In this document: positions 15,512 through 23,448 of the stretch, one piece after another
Numbering within the stretch: the stretch's first letter is position 1
Layout: each line of letters opens with the position of its first letter
Source of the DNA: CADCTM01 sp049671305
Lineage (GTDB): Bacteria; Cyanobacteriota; Cyanobacteriia; Cyanobacteriales; Coleofasciculaceae
Assembly (NCBI GenBank): GCA_049671305.1
Contig: JBATUR010000043.1
Coordinates: 1 to 32,352 of the forward strand
Reading direction: 5' to 3'
Length of the DNA stretch: 32,352 nucleotides
Position numbers and translations under genes: made by a program
Notes under the pieces: generated by a model
What the model was told of the DNA's origin: nothing
Database searches by the model: none
Seen by the model: the letters and a program-made list of their open reading frames with translations, nothing else

Positions 15512-15847
15512 TCATCCCACAGCATAATCACTAAATTCACGAACAAAGGGAGGCTGAAAACCAAGGACAATATCTTGTGAAGGCACTCCCAACTCTATCA
15601 AATCAGCCGCGATATCATGCTCTGTTGAGTTACAGAAAATCCAAATCTTTTCATTTCTAATATCCAGATGCATCACACAATGATGAATCCAGCGCTTATG
15701 TTGCCACCCTAAATGCACAATTTGATAATGATGCCTTTGAGTATCAAAAATCAGTTCAACTTCAATCTCACCATAAGCCGGCTTATTCTGAGCATAATCT
15801 GTCAAAAGTTGTTGAATAATTTGTTGATAATTCGCTAGTTTATCCAT
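15512..15847 (-). CDS. xisI: XisI family protein (fdxN-element excision controlling factor)
   Basis: 111 residues, normal XisI length, with the family's characteristic pattern: MDKLANYQQIIQQLL..., YGEIEVELIFDTQRHHYQIVHLGW, WIHHCVMHLDIRNEKIWI, and the C-terminal DIVLGFQPPFVREFSDYAVG. XisI was named in Anabaena, where it is needed with XisH and XisF for fdxN-element excision. Most genomes have many XisI/XisH copies away from any element, so the name says little about function here. It overlaps the upstream xisH by 13 bases, so the two are translationally coupled. Confidence 0.95.
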   Translation of the reverse strand: MDKLANYQQIIQQLLTDYAQNKPAYGEIEVELIFDTQRHHYQIVHLGWQHKRWIHHCVMHLDIRNEKIWIFCNSTEHDIAADLIELGVPSQDIVLGFQPPFVREFSDYAVG

Positions 15848-16254
15848 CGTACAATTTGCTCCAGTTGGATATCATAGACGATCAGCTTCACAGCGTTTTC
15901 CTCAACAACTGACGCTGGAAAATCAAGCTGAAAAAAGCTGTTGTAAGCTAGATCAGGAACTGCTAAATACAGTACACGATCTGGTTCCTCTCGGCGGAGT
16001 GCTGTCCGATAGTTGATAAATTGCCCTAATGCTTTGTAAAATTCGGAAATTGCTGATGCCGTGACTAGAAAACTTTTGACTTCGACAGCGATTTTTTCAC
16101 CGGAACGTTCCGCCGCCATCATTTGTTTAGCGCCCAAATCAATTTCCATATCTACACCCCCCACCTTAATTATCATGGGATCATGGGTGATATTCCAACC
16201 ATCTTTGATCAGAGCCGCTTTGACAACATGATGAAAGCGATCTTTTGCCGACAC
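15835..16254 (-). CDS. xisH: XisH family protein, PD-(D/E)XK nuclease-like
   Basis: 139 residues, full family length. It starts at a GTG (16254) with GGAGG about 11 bases upstream and a TATACT -10-like hexamer further up. The nuclease-fold signature is visible: VDMEIDLGAK supplies the acidic residue and IAVEVKSF the E-x-K pair, so the active site looks intact. The C-terminal half (SEFYKALGQFINYRTALRREEPDRVLYLAVPD) is the usual XisH signature. Known role: required with XisI for fdxN-element excision in Anabaena heterocysts; the biochemical activity is not settled. No XisF-type recombinase or nifD/fdxN sequence is in the window. Confidence 0.95.
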   Translation of the reverse strand: MSAKDRFHHVVKAALIKDGWNITHDPMIIKVGGVDMEIDLGAKQMMAAERSGEKIAVEVKSFLVTASAISEFYKALGQFINYRTALRREEPDRVLYLAVPDLAYNSFFQLDFPASVVEENAVKLIVYDIQLEQIVRWIN

Positions 16255-16437
16255 AACACAAATCGCCTCCGATTAATTTTTCATAGTATAACAATTGTGT
16301 CTCTCAACATAATGTAAAAACAGCGGTTGTAATCTGCTGAAAGCAGCAGTGATCCTGGCAATCTAGGAAATTGCTTTCACCCTCTACAGAAAAACCGTTA
16401 TCATGAGTAAAGCGTAGTCGTTATGAGTTTAATATAA

Positions 16438-17832
16438 ATGTCCAACCCAACCGTAGAAAATCTCGTAATCATCGGCTCTGGTCCTGCTGGCTACACGGCA
16501 GCGATCTATGCGGCACGAGCAAACCTTAAACCCTTAGTGTTTGAAGGCTTCCAAGCTGGAGGGCTACCAGGCGGTCAGTTGATGACAACGACAGAAGTTG
16601 AGAACTTTCCAGGCTTTCCCGAAGGCATTACCGGACCGCAATTAATGGATCGCATGAAGGCGCAGGCAGAGCGTTGGGGAGCAGAACTACATACCGAGGA
16701 TGTAACTTATGTAGACTTGAGCCAGCGTCCCTTTATTGTGCGCTCTGAGGAACGGGAAGTTAGAGCTCATAGTATTGTAATTGCCACGGGTGCAACTGCG
16801 AAACGCATGGGACTACCGAATGAGAAGGAGTTCTGGAGTCATGGCATTTCTGCTTGTGCAATTTGTGATGGTGCGACGCCGCTTTTCCACGGTGCGGAAC
16901 TTGCTGTAGTGGGTGGCGGTGACTCGGCGGCAGAAGAAGCGGTTTATTTGACAAAATATGGCGATCGCGTTCATTTGCTCGTCCGTAGCGATAAAATGCG
17001 GGCAAGTAAGGCGATGCAAGACCGCGTTTTAAATAATCCTAGAATTACTATACATTGGAATAGTGAACCTGTCGATGTTTTCGGTGAAAATGGTCACATG
17101 ACTGGCGTGAAACTCCGCGATACGAAGACAAGTGAAGAGCAAAACTTGCACGTTAAAGGATTATTTTATGCGATCGGTCATAAACCGAATACCGAGTTAT
17201 TTAAAGGTCAGTTGGAACTCGATGATGTAGGCTATATTGTCACCAAACATGGCTCAGTAGAAACAAGTTTAGAAGGCGTTTATGCGGCGGGTGATGTCCA
17301 GGATCATGAATACCGTCAAGCAATTACAGCGGCAGGTACGGGCTGTATGGCGGCAATGTTAGCAGAGCGCTGGCTATCAGTTAATAATTTAATAAGTGAG
17401 CATCATCAGACGCCTTCCTCAGAAACACCGCCCACAACTGAGGTGACGAAAGAGGAGGCGGCAACACCAGAAGAAGCGTTTAATTTAAATAATACGCGGC
17501 ACTCAGGCGGCTATGCGCTGCGGAAATTATTCCATGAAAGCGATCGCCTTTTGGTAGTAAAATATGTCTCACCTAATTGCGGTCCCTGCCACACCTTGAA
17601 GCCAATTCTCAATAAAGTTGTGGATGAATTTGATGGAAAAATTCACTTTATTGAAATTGACATCGACAAAGACCGAGATATTGCAGCAAATGCTCAGGTT
17701 ATGGGGACTCCGACTGTGCAGTTTTTCAAGGATCAGGAATTAGTAGAACAAGTAAAAGGCGTCAAGCAAAAGAGTGAGTTTCGCAAGATAATTGAGAGTT
17801 ATTTACCAGCGAGTGTTTCTGCTGCTAAATAA
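16438..17832 (+). CDS. trxB: NADPH-thioredoxin reductase C (NTRC): thioredoxin reductase fused to thioredoxin
   Basis: 464 residues, longer than plain TrxB (~320) because a thioredoxin domain is fused at the C-terminus. The reductase part has GSGPAGYT (FAD loop, about 13-20), the redox pair C140-A-I-C143-D-G, GGGDSA (159-164, NADPH loop) and YAAGDV before residue 290. A Ser/Thr/Glu-rich linker (~320-355) leads to thioredoxin with C381-G-P-C384. NTRC uses NADPH to reduce 2-Cys peroxiredoxin and other targets in chloroplasts and cyanobacteria; it acts in the cytosol. A TAGCTGA...TCAGCTA terminator follows. The catalytic residues are all intact. Note that 'ntrC' is also the name of an unrelated nitrogen regulator. 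Confidence 0.96.
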   Translation: MSNPTVENLVIIGSGPAGYTAAIYAARANLKPLVFEGFQAGGLPGGQLMTTTEVENFPGFPEGITGPQLMDRMKAQAERWGAELHTEDVTYVDLSQRPFIVRSEEREVRAHSIVIATGATAKRMGLPNEKEFWSHGISACAICDGATPLFHGAELAVVGGGDSAAEEAVYLTKYGDRVHLLVRSDKMRASKAMQDRVLNNPRITIHWNSEPVDVFGENGHMTGVKLRDTKTSEEQNLHVKGLFYAIGHKPNTELFKGQLELDDVGYIVTKHGSVETSLEGVYAAGDVQDHEYRQAITAAGTGCMAAMLAERWLSVNNLISEHHQTPSSETPPTTEVTKEEAATPEEAFNLNNTRHSGGYALRKLFHESDRLLVVKYVSPNCGPCHTLKPILNKVVDEFDGKIHFIEIDIDKDRDIAANAQVMGTPTVQFFKDQELVEQVKGVKQKSEFRKIIESYLPASVSAAK

Positions 17833-17859
17833 GGTGATCAGAAAATAGATGGTTAATTT

Positions 17860-17908
17860 TAGCTGAGTTCAAGTGAAGGTTTATCTTGACTTGAATTCAG
17901 CTATTTTA
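17860..17908 (+). terminator. Rho-independent terminator of the NTRC gene
   Basis: 15-bp inverted arms TAGCTGAGTTCAAGT (17860-17874) and ACTTGAATTCAGCTA (17889-17903), with one G-U pair in the plus-strand transcript, followed by TTTTA. It lies 27 bases after the stop codon. Confidence 0.85.
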
Positions 17909-17938
17909 TGAGCCATTATTTTTATTGAATCAAATTAT

Positions 17939-18090
17939 ATGACAAGATATCCAGCTTATAATTTAGGCTGTATATATATTGACATAGAACACCCTCAAAA
18001 AGCGTTAAAATTATTTGAATTGATGCTAACTTTACAGCAGCACAAGAAAAAGTAAATATTATTAGACAATACTTAGCAAGCCAAACCTAA
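17939..18090 (+). pseudogene. Frameshifted remnant of a TPR protein
   Basis: The ATG at 17939 opens a 38-residue frame with a clear TPR-like half (YNLGCIYIDIEHPQKALKLFE) that then runs into LMLTLQQHKKK and stops at 18055. A second frame overlapping from 18022 reads DANFTAAQEKVNIIRQYLASQT and stops at 18090, which is a plausible continuation of the same TPR pair. Together they look like the tail of a TPR gene damaged by an indel near 18022-18030. No parent gene is adjacent. Confidence 0.55.
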
Positions 18091-18100
18091 CAATTATTTT

Positions 18101-18982
18101 ATGACTCCAACCAAACTCCAACTTCCGCGATTTTTACGCTTCACTGAACGTCCTAGCCTCTCTATGTATTTAATGGCAGTGGGATTAGTCATCACCATAT
18201 TTTTCATCTTAATTGCCATTTTTGCGCCAGTATTTCAAGCTTGGGGATGGCTACAAGATCCGACTGCCTCCTTAATTAATCCCATCCACGAACCACCAGG
18301 AGCAAAATACTGGTTCGGAACAAATCGCCAAGGTTATGATGTATTTTCTCGTACCGTATTTGGCTCACAAGCAGCCTTAAAAGTCGTTATTCTCGCAACA
18401 TCCCTGAGTATGTTTATTGGCGTCCCCTTGGGCTTAGTAAGTGGCTATCTGGGAGGAAAATTAGATAAAGTATTACTATTTTTAATGGATACAATCTACA
18501 CCTTGCCAGGATTATTATTATCAGTAACTCTGGCATTTATTGTGGGGCGCGGTGTATTAAATGCGGCAATTGCCCTGAGTATTGCCTATGTGCCACAATA
18601 CTACCGAGTCGTCCGTAACCATACCGCCAGCGTCAAAAATGAACTTTTCATCGAAGCAGCTCAATCCCTTGGCGCTAGTACTAATACCGTCTTATCTCGC
18701 TATCTATTTCTTAATGTAATTCAAAGCGTCCCTGTCTTATTTACCCTTAATGCTGCTGATGCTATTTTAATTTTAGGAAGTTTAGGTTTTTTAGGATTAG
18801 GACTACCAGAACAAACACCAGAATGGGGGCAAGATTTACGTCAAGCACTTGATGCTTTACCAACTGGAATTTGGTGGACAGCATTATTTCCAGGTTTGGC
18901 AATGACTTCAATGGTAGTAGGATTATCGCTAGTTGGAGAAGGTTTGAGCGAATTAATTAATCCCCGTTGGCGTCGTGAATAA
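18101..18982 (+). CDS. ABC transporter permease, DppC/OppC type
   Basis: 293 residues with about six membrane segments: 24-47 (MYLMAVGLVITIFFILIAIF), then around 95-120, 130-150, 155-172, 210-235 and 258-280. The N-terminal extension with HEPPGAKYWFGTNRQGYDVFSRTVFG is typical of DppC-type subunits of peptide/nickel/oligopeptide importers. The EAA loop that docks on the ATPase is visible (FIEAAQSLGASTNTVLSRYLFLN). Its DppB, ATPase and binding-protein partners are not in the window, so it is encoded apart from them, which is common in cyanobacteria. The substrate cannot be read from a permease alone. Confidence 0.92.
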   Translation: MTPTKLQLPRFLRFTERPSLSMYLMAVGLVITIFFILIAIFAPVFQAWGWLQDPTASLINPIHEPPGAKYWFGTNRQGYDVFSRTVFGSQAALKVVILATSLSMFIGVPLGLVSGYLGGKLDKVLLFLMDTIYTLPGLLLSVTLAFIVGRGVLNAAIALSIAYVPQYYRVVRNHTASVKNELFIEAAQSLGASTNTVLSRYLFLNVIQSVPVLFTLNAADAILILGSLGFLGLGLPEQTPEWGQDLRQALDALPTGIWWTALFPGLAMTSMVVGLSLVGEGLSELINPRWRRE

Positions 18983-18990
18983 TTATTCTG

Positions 18991-19016
18991 TAGGGGCGCA
19001 CGGCTGTGCGCCCCTA
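18991..19016. repeat. Perfect GGGGCGCAC palindrome after the permease gene
   Basis: Arms TAGGGGCGCAC (18991-19001) and GTGCGCCCCTA (19006-19016) with a 4-base loop, 9 bases after the permease stop codon. No T-run follows, so it reads as a dispersed palindrome that could also act as a weak terminator. Related to the degenerate copy at 1641-1664. Confidence 0.8.
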
Positions 19017-19085
19017 TCCACAAATTATGCAATATTGATATAAGATGTTCTGGGAATTTAGCTTAATATTTAGGAACGAAGTGGA

Positions 19086-19979
19086 GTGAGTAAATCAGAA
19101 GTTATCGGTATTGATTTAGGAGGAACCGCAATTAAATTAGGGCGATTTCTTGCAGACGGAACTTGTCTAAATTCCTTAAGCATACCAACACCACAACCTG
19201 CGACACCTACTGCAGTTTTAGAGGCAATTATTGAAGCAATCAAAAGTATTTCTTCTCAAGAAAACCCGCCTCTAGCAATTGGCATTGGTACACCAGGACC
19301 CGTCGATGCAAGTGGTAGAATTACTCGTATTGCGATTAATCTTCCAGGTTGGCATGACATCCCTTTAGCTGATTGGTTGGAAGCAAAAACAGGTTATCCG
19401 ACTATTCTTGCCAATGATGCCAACTGTGCGGGTTTAGGTGAAGCTTGGTTAGGTGCAGGGCGTCAATTTCAACACCTAATATTGCTGACATTGGGCACAG
19501 GTGTGGGCGGTGCAGTTATTTTAGACGGCAAACTTTTCACCGGTCATCAAGGTGCAGGGGCGGAGTTAGGCTTAATTACCTTCAATCCAGATGGACCAAA
19601 CTGTGCTAGTGGAAATCAAGGTTCTCTAGAACAATATACCTCAGTGCAAGCCATTCGACGCCGTACAGGAAAAGAACCTCACGAACTTGGAGAAATGGCA
19701 AGAAATGGCGACAAATATGCTTTAGAATTTTGGCAAAGTTATGGACGTGATTTAGGTGTTGGGTTAGCGAGTTTGATTTATATTCTGACACCAGAAGCCG
19801 TTATTATCGGTGGTGGTGTTAGTGCAAGTGCAGAATTTTTCTTGCCTGCTGCCAAAACTGAAATTGAGCGCCGCGTCCTGGCGATATGTCGTGCTAATTT
19901 ACAGTTAATTGTGGCTGAGTTGGGTAATACTGCTGGTATGGTAGGGGCAGCAAAATTGGCATGGCAATTAGTATCGTAG
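19086..19979 (+). CDS. ROK family sugar kinase (glucokinase-like)
   Basis: 297 residues, normal ROK length, starting at a GTG (VSKSEVIGIDLGGT). ATP/phosphate motifs are intact: GIDLGGTAIKLG, the GIGTPGPVD sugar loop, LANDANCAGLGEAWLGAG (with the catalytic Asp of NDAN), TLGTGVGGAVILDGKLFTGHQGAGAELG and VIIGGGVS. ROK kinases phosphorylate glucose, fructose, ManNAc or similar hexoses with ATP. The zinc-binding CxCGxxGCxE motif is degraded to CASGNQGSLE, keeping only the first cysteine; several cyanobacterial ROK proteins share this, so zinc is probably not bound. The exact sugar is not known; glucokinase is the likeliest role. Confidence 0.9.
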   Translation: MSKSEVIGIDLGGTAIKLGRFLADGTCLNSLSIPTPQPATPTAVLEAIIEAIKSISSQENPPLAIGIGTPGPVDASGRITRIAINLPGWHDIPLADWLEAKTGYPTILANDANCAGLGEAWLGAGRQFQHLILLTLGTGVGGAVILDGKLFTGHQGAGAELGLITFNPDGPNCASGNQGSLEQYTSVQAIRRRTGKEPHELGEMARNGDKYALEFWQSYGRDLGVGLASLIYILTPEAVIIGGGVSASAEFFLPAAKTEIERRVLAICRANLQLIVAELGNTAGMVGAAKLAWQLVS

Positions 19980-19986
19980 TAAGCAA

Positions 19987-20055
19987 AGATCCCCGACTTC
20001 TGGAGTTAAACCGCAAAAAAACAACGAAACATCTTGCCTAAGAAGTCGGGGATCT
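19987..20055. repeat. Inverted repeat between convergent genes, AGATCCCCGACTTCT family
   Basis: Perfect 15-base arms AGATCCCCGACTTCT (19987-20001) and AGAAGTCGGGGATCT (20041-20055) with a 39-base loop, between the stop codons of the ROK kinase and the SDR. A second copy with the same core lies at 28301-28368, so this is a dispersed repeat family. It may also serve as a two-way terminator. Confidence 0.85.
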
Positions 20056-20072
20056 GAATTCACCTGTACCAG

Positions 20073-21023
20073 TTATTTTCGAGGAATGCCGCTAATTTTC
20101 AAAATATCCGTAAAAGTTGGGCAATAAGTTGTTAAACCCAATGTCTCTGGACTGACAGGATTCTGATAAGTAAAATGCCGATAATTAATACTAAATCGAT
20201 CCCAAGCTTCCATCTGAATTTTGAAAGCAGCTATTAAGAAATTAGCCGACCAAAGTGTTAAAGGCACACGCAAATAACTCTTTTTTCCTAAATAAGCGCC
20301 AACTTCTGCAACTGCCTCATTAACAGTCATCGATTTATTACCCAAAACTATTTTTCTGTTTGACTCATCTGGAGGATGATCAACTAAATGCTGCACCACT
20401 TGAGCAATATCTTTAGCATGAATAAAGTGAAAACTACCATCAGCTTTGAGAAAGCGAATAATATCAAACCATTTCACAACCTCACCAATGCCTGATGAAA
20501 TATGAGAATAGGGTTTATTGCCATCTCCTCCTAATACTAAAGTCGGAAACACAGAGGTAATTTTAGGAGCAATTTTCAATTTGGAAAGTCGTCCCAAACA
20601 ATCATATTTAGAACGAATATAATCTGTGCCCAACTGCCCTGCTTCCTTCAAAGGCTGGTTATTGCGGTCTAAAACACTGGCGGTTGAAAAATAAATTGCC
20701 TGCTGACAAACCTGTGGATCAAGTAATTCCAGCAACTGGATATTTTTGATGACATTCACATCAAAACATTCCTGCCCTCCCCAAGCGGTGGCGGCGAGTA
20801 TTGCCACATCCATAGTTTTGAGAAGGTCGCCAAAACGTTCGATTTGGCGCATATCTCCTTGTAAAATCGTGACGCCAGGACGAGATTCGTAGTCAAATTT
20901 TAACTTTTTGGGATCTCTGACTAAGAAAAACAAATCGTGTTCAGTATTCTGAATTAAAGCTTCAGCGATGTAGTGACCAATGCAGCCACTGGCACCCGTC
21001 ATAAATATCCGCTTGGGGTTCAT
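20073..21023 (-). CDS. NAD(P)-dependent epimerase/dehydratase family protein (extended SDR)
   Basis: 316 residues. The Rossmann start carries the nucleotide motif TGASGCIG (residues 9-16), AILAATAWGG matches the NAG-like strand 4 region, FSTASVL supplies the catalytic Ser, and Y135-IRS-K139 the Tyr-Lys pair, so the catalytic set is complete. The C-terminal half (RFSINYRHFTYQNPVSPETLGLTTYCPTFTDIL) is as in atypical/extended SDRs acting on nucleotide sugars, flavonoid-type or 3-beta-hydroxysteroid-like compounds. The substrate is unknown. It is 22 bases downstream of hemE on the same strand and probably co-transcribed with it. Confidence 0.9.
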   Translation of the reverse strand: MNPKRIFMTGASGCIGHYIAEALIQNTEHDLFFLVRDPKKLKFDYESRPGVTILQGDMRQIERFGDLLKTMDVAILAATAWGGQECFDVNVIKNIQLLELLDPQVCQQAIYFSTASVLDRNNQPLKEAGQLGTDYIRSKYDCLGRLSKLKIAPKITSVFPTLVLGGDGNKPYSHISSGIGEVVKWFDIIRFLKADGSFHFIHAKDIAQVVQHLVDHPPDESNRKIVLGNKSMTVNEAVAEVGAYLGKKSYLRVPLTLWSANFLIAAFKIQMEAWDRFSINYRHFTYQNPVSPETLGLTTYCPTFTDILKISGIPRK

Positions 21024-21045
21024 GGTTGCGTTTAATAAGGAGAAA

Positions 21046-22110
21046 TTAGGCGTGAATAGCTAGTAATTTGTCAGCTTGTTTGGCAGTTTCAAAAAAGAAT
21101 CTGACGTTATCTTCTGGGGTCCCCGGTAAGACGCCGTGTCCAAGGTTGAAGATGTGTCCTTTGTTTCCGGCTTTACGGATTGTATCAAGAATGCGATCGC
21201 GTATAAAATCTTGCGAACCAAATAACACGCCGGGGTCCATATTTCCCTGCACCTTCACATCCCAACCGATTCTTTCTCTAGCTTCTGCCATATCCACTGT
21301 CCAATCTAGGCTAACAATATCGACGCCAGATTGGGGCATCCGTTCCAGCACGCCGGCGCTGCCGCTAACTAGCAAAATTAAAGGTGTATCAGGATGAGTT
21401 TCTTTAACTTGCTTGAAAACGCGCTGCTGATATGGTAAGGCAAAGGTTTCGTAATCTTGAGGACTGAGTTGCCCTGCCCAAGAATCGAACATCTGCACAA
21501 CTTGGGCACCGCTATCAATTTGGTAACGGACATAAATCGCGATCGCATCTGCCAGCTTACCCAACAAATCATGCAAAATCGCAGGTTCCGAAAACGCCAT
21601 CCCCTTAATAATCGAATAAGTCTTAGAACCCTTCCCCTCAACCGCATAAGCTGCCAAAGTCCAAGGCGCACCCACAAAACCCAGTACAGTAGATTGGTTG
21701 CCCACTTCGGCACGCAACGCCTGCAAAATTTGCCGAATAAACGGCATCGATTCTTCCGGTTCAAAAGCACGTAATTGGTCAATTTGTGCCTGAGTGCGGA
21801 GCGGTTGATCAATAATTGGTCCCTTGCCTTCAGCAATATCCATTTTTATGCCGATGCCTGGTAGCGGTGTGACGATATCGGAAAATAAAATCACACCGTC
21901 GGGCTGAAATGCCTTCCAGGGTTGTAATGACACTTCTATTGCCACTTCTGGGATTTCTGAACGATCTCGAAAACTGGGATACTTCTCCCGTAAATCACGA
22001 TAAGCTTTCATATAACGACCAGCCTGCCGCATCATCCAGACAGGCGGACGGTCTAATACTTCACCACGAGCAGCGCGTAATAAGTAAGGAATCTGGGTTG
22101 AGCCATTCAT
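21046..22110 (-). CDS. hemE: Uroporphyrinogen decarboxylase
   Basis: 354 residues, the normal length. It has both UroD signatures: the N-terminal RPPVWMMRQAGRYM (residues about 22-35) with the Arg and Asp environment that binds the substrate carboxylates, and the central GFVGAPWTLAAYAVEGKGSK. Further conserved stretches are FSDIVTPLPGIG, QMFDSWAGQLSP and NLGHGVLPGTPEDNV. It decarboxylates the four acetate side chains of uroporphyrinogen III to give coproporphyrinogen III, a cytosolic step shared by haem, chlorophyll and bilin synthesis; the latter also supplies the chromophore of ApcD. It is first in a likely two-gene transcript with the SDR. Confidence 0.98.
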   Translation of the reverse strand: MNGSTQIPYLLRAARGEVLDRPPVWMMRQAGRYMKAYRDLREKYPSFRDRSEIPEVAIEVSLQPWKAFQPDGVILFSDIVTPLPGIGIKMDIAEGKGPIIDQPLRTQAQIDQLRAFEPEESMPFIRQILQALRAEVGNQSTVLGFVGAPWTLAAYAVEGKGSKTYSIIKGMAFSEPAILHDLLGKLADAIAIYVRYQIDSGAQVVQMFDSWAGQLSPQDYETFALPYQQRVFKQVKETHPDTPLILLVSGSAGVLERMPQSGVDIVSLDWTVDMAEARERIGWDVKVQGNMDPGVLFGSQDFIRDRILDTIRKAGNKGHIFNLGHGVLPGTPEDNVRFFFETAKQADKLLAIHA

Positions 22111-22803
22111 CTAGTCTTTACCGTATTGTTGTTTTTAAATGCATTTGTTAGCTTATCATTCTCCCATTGCTCCTGTGACCCTGATTCTAGTCGTCTGGCT
22201 GAAGCCATAATTTTTTATGAAACAGAAGAAGACGGAAACAGTGTCTCACCCCTCATCCCCCATTTTCCCTTTTTAAGCTAAACCTGGTTTAGGAAGATAG
22301 TTTTAGATAGAGGGCTAATCGGTAGAATTTATCTATTTTGAGTGTATGAGCCAGCAATGCATAAGTCTAAGGAGTTGGTAAGGGAGCGATCGCTTAATTC
22401 GCAATAGTTCAGGCATCACAACCCAAAATAACAACCTTTTTAGATCGCTAGCTTAAGATGATCCCGATCACTTACTTAAAAACTTTCTGCTCCATCTTTT
22501 CTCTATGAGAGTATTATGGAATTACTAAGGCAATCTCAAACAGGTGTCAGTTGTTACAATAATCAGTCTGGCGCAAGGTAACTTTACGCTTCAACTTTTT
22601 ACTTTGCAGACCTGCTTTGAGCAAAGCAGGAATTTCAGTATATTTACGCTGTCATACAGCAAACTTTATAAAAATTTTAGGTATTTACCACATCGTTTTT
22701 TAGTGGTCAGAGAATCCAAAATTAGGGTTACGATGTGCGCCTTGATTGAAAGTTAAGTTTTTTCAATCTTTTGTGCATACAAGGCATCTATCACAGGGTT
22801 TTC
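22111..22803. other. Long intergenic region with hairpins
   Basis: 693 bases between divergent genes without a credible ORF (the 70-codon frame at 22544-22756 has unremarkable composition). It contains a HIP1 site (22387), a perfect 8-bp hairpin CCTGCTTT/AAAGCAGG at 22611-22630, and a terminator-like hairpin GATTGAA/TTCAATC followed by TTTT at 22744-22772, just upstream of the gene at 22804. The latter two together could delimit a small RNA or an attenuator; that is speculation. Confidence 0.4.
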
Positions 22804-23313
22804 ATGAACATCGAAGACATTGCCAAGCATTACATTGCGGCTCCAGCTTACCAAGTGCCTTCTGAGGTAGTCAGGGATTTTCAGCAATTTGTCCTCGATC
22901 TGGCACAAGTAGAATTGCAAGGGATGGACTGCCAATTTGTTGACTTTCAACCTTATGTCAAAGGCACAGAACTTTGTTTACAAGATATTTATGCTGATGT
23001 CAACCAAGGACGTTTGCTAATTAGTCGGCAATTTAACGAATCAGATTTGTTAAATCCAGAAGTGAACCTGATTTTCCGATGTATTCACGATTTACATCAT
23101 GTCAAGCTCAATTTGGATTTTAGTTGGCAAGGAGAATGTGCCAGCGCTCGTCATATTATGTCTTTTACTGACAACTTATTATTTCAGCAGTTGCTCTTTA
23201 GTGAAATTTTAGGGCAATCTTCGGTCTGTCTCTATGCAGGAGAGTTTCCTCCTCAAAAAGTTGTACTCTTTGAGCAAGAAATTTTAAGTCGTTTAGTGAA
23301 AACTCCTGCCTGA
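22804..23313 (+). CDS. Hypothetical protein of unknown function
   Basis: I start the gene at the ATG at 22804 (MNIEDIAKHYIAAPAY), giving 169 residues; the frame extends to 22771, but the added residues lie over a terminator-like hairpin. It is soluble and mostly helical, with no membrane segment. A His-rich segment (FRCIHDLHHVKLNLDFSW, around residues 97-114 of this version) and a conserved-looking ECASARHIMSF are the only striking features; the HDLHH cluster could bind metal, but no family comes to mind. It stands alone between divergent hemE and the convergent histidine kinase. Function unknown. Confidence 0.75.
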   Translation: MNIEDIAKHYIAAPAYQVPSEVVRDFQQFVLDLAQVELQGMDCQFVDFQPYVKGTELCLQDIYADVNQGRLLISRQFNESDLLNPEVNLIFRCIHDLHHVKLNLDFSWQGECASARHIMSFTDNLLFQQLLFSEILGQSSVCLYAGEFPPQKVVLFEQEILSRLVKTPA

Positions 23314-23448
23314 TGCTGCTTTTTTTGGGATGAGCAAGGCAAAACAACGTTTTCGGGTGTGTGATTATTTAAACATGAGGCGTTGTTGTTTTGATTAGGC
23401 ATGGTTATTTTCTTAAAAACAACCAAAACAGCTTTCTCTGCGTGTTGT

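Noticed and set aside
15512..16254. fdxN-type excision element inferred from xisH/xisI
   Set aside because: XisH/XisI copies are widespread in cyanobacteria; no XisF recombinase, nif gene or element end is visible.
18101..18982. Complete peptide-transport operon
   Set aside because: Only one permease subunit is present; no DppB, ATPase or binding protein is adjacent.
22544..22756. 70-codon plus-strand ORF
   Set aside because: No ribosome-binding site or recognisable composition; it covers hairpins in an intergenic region.
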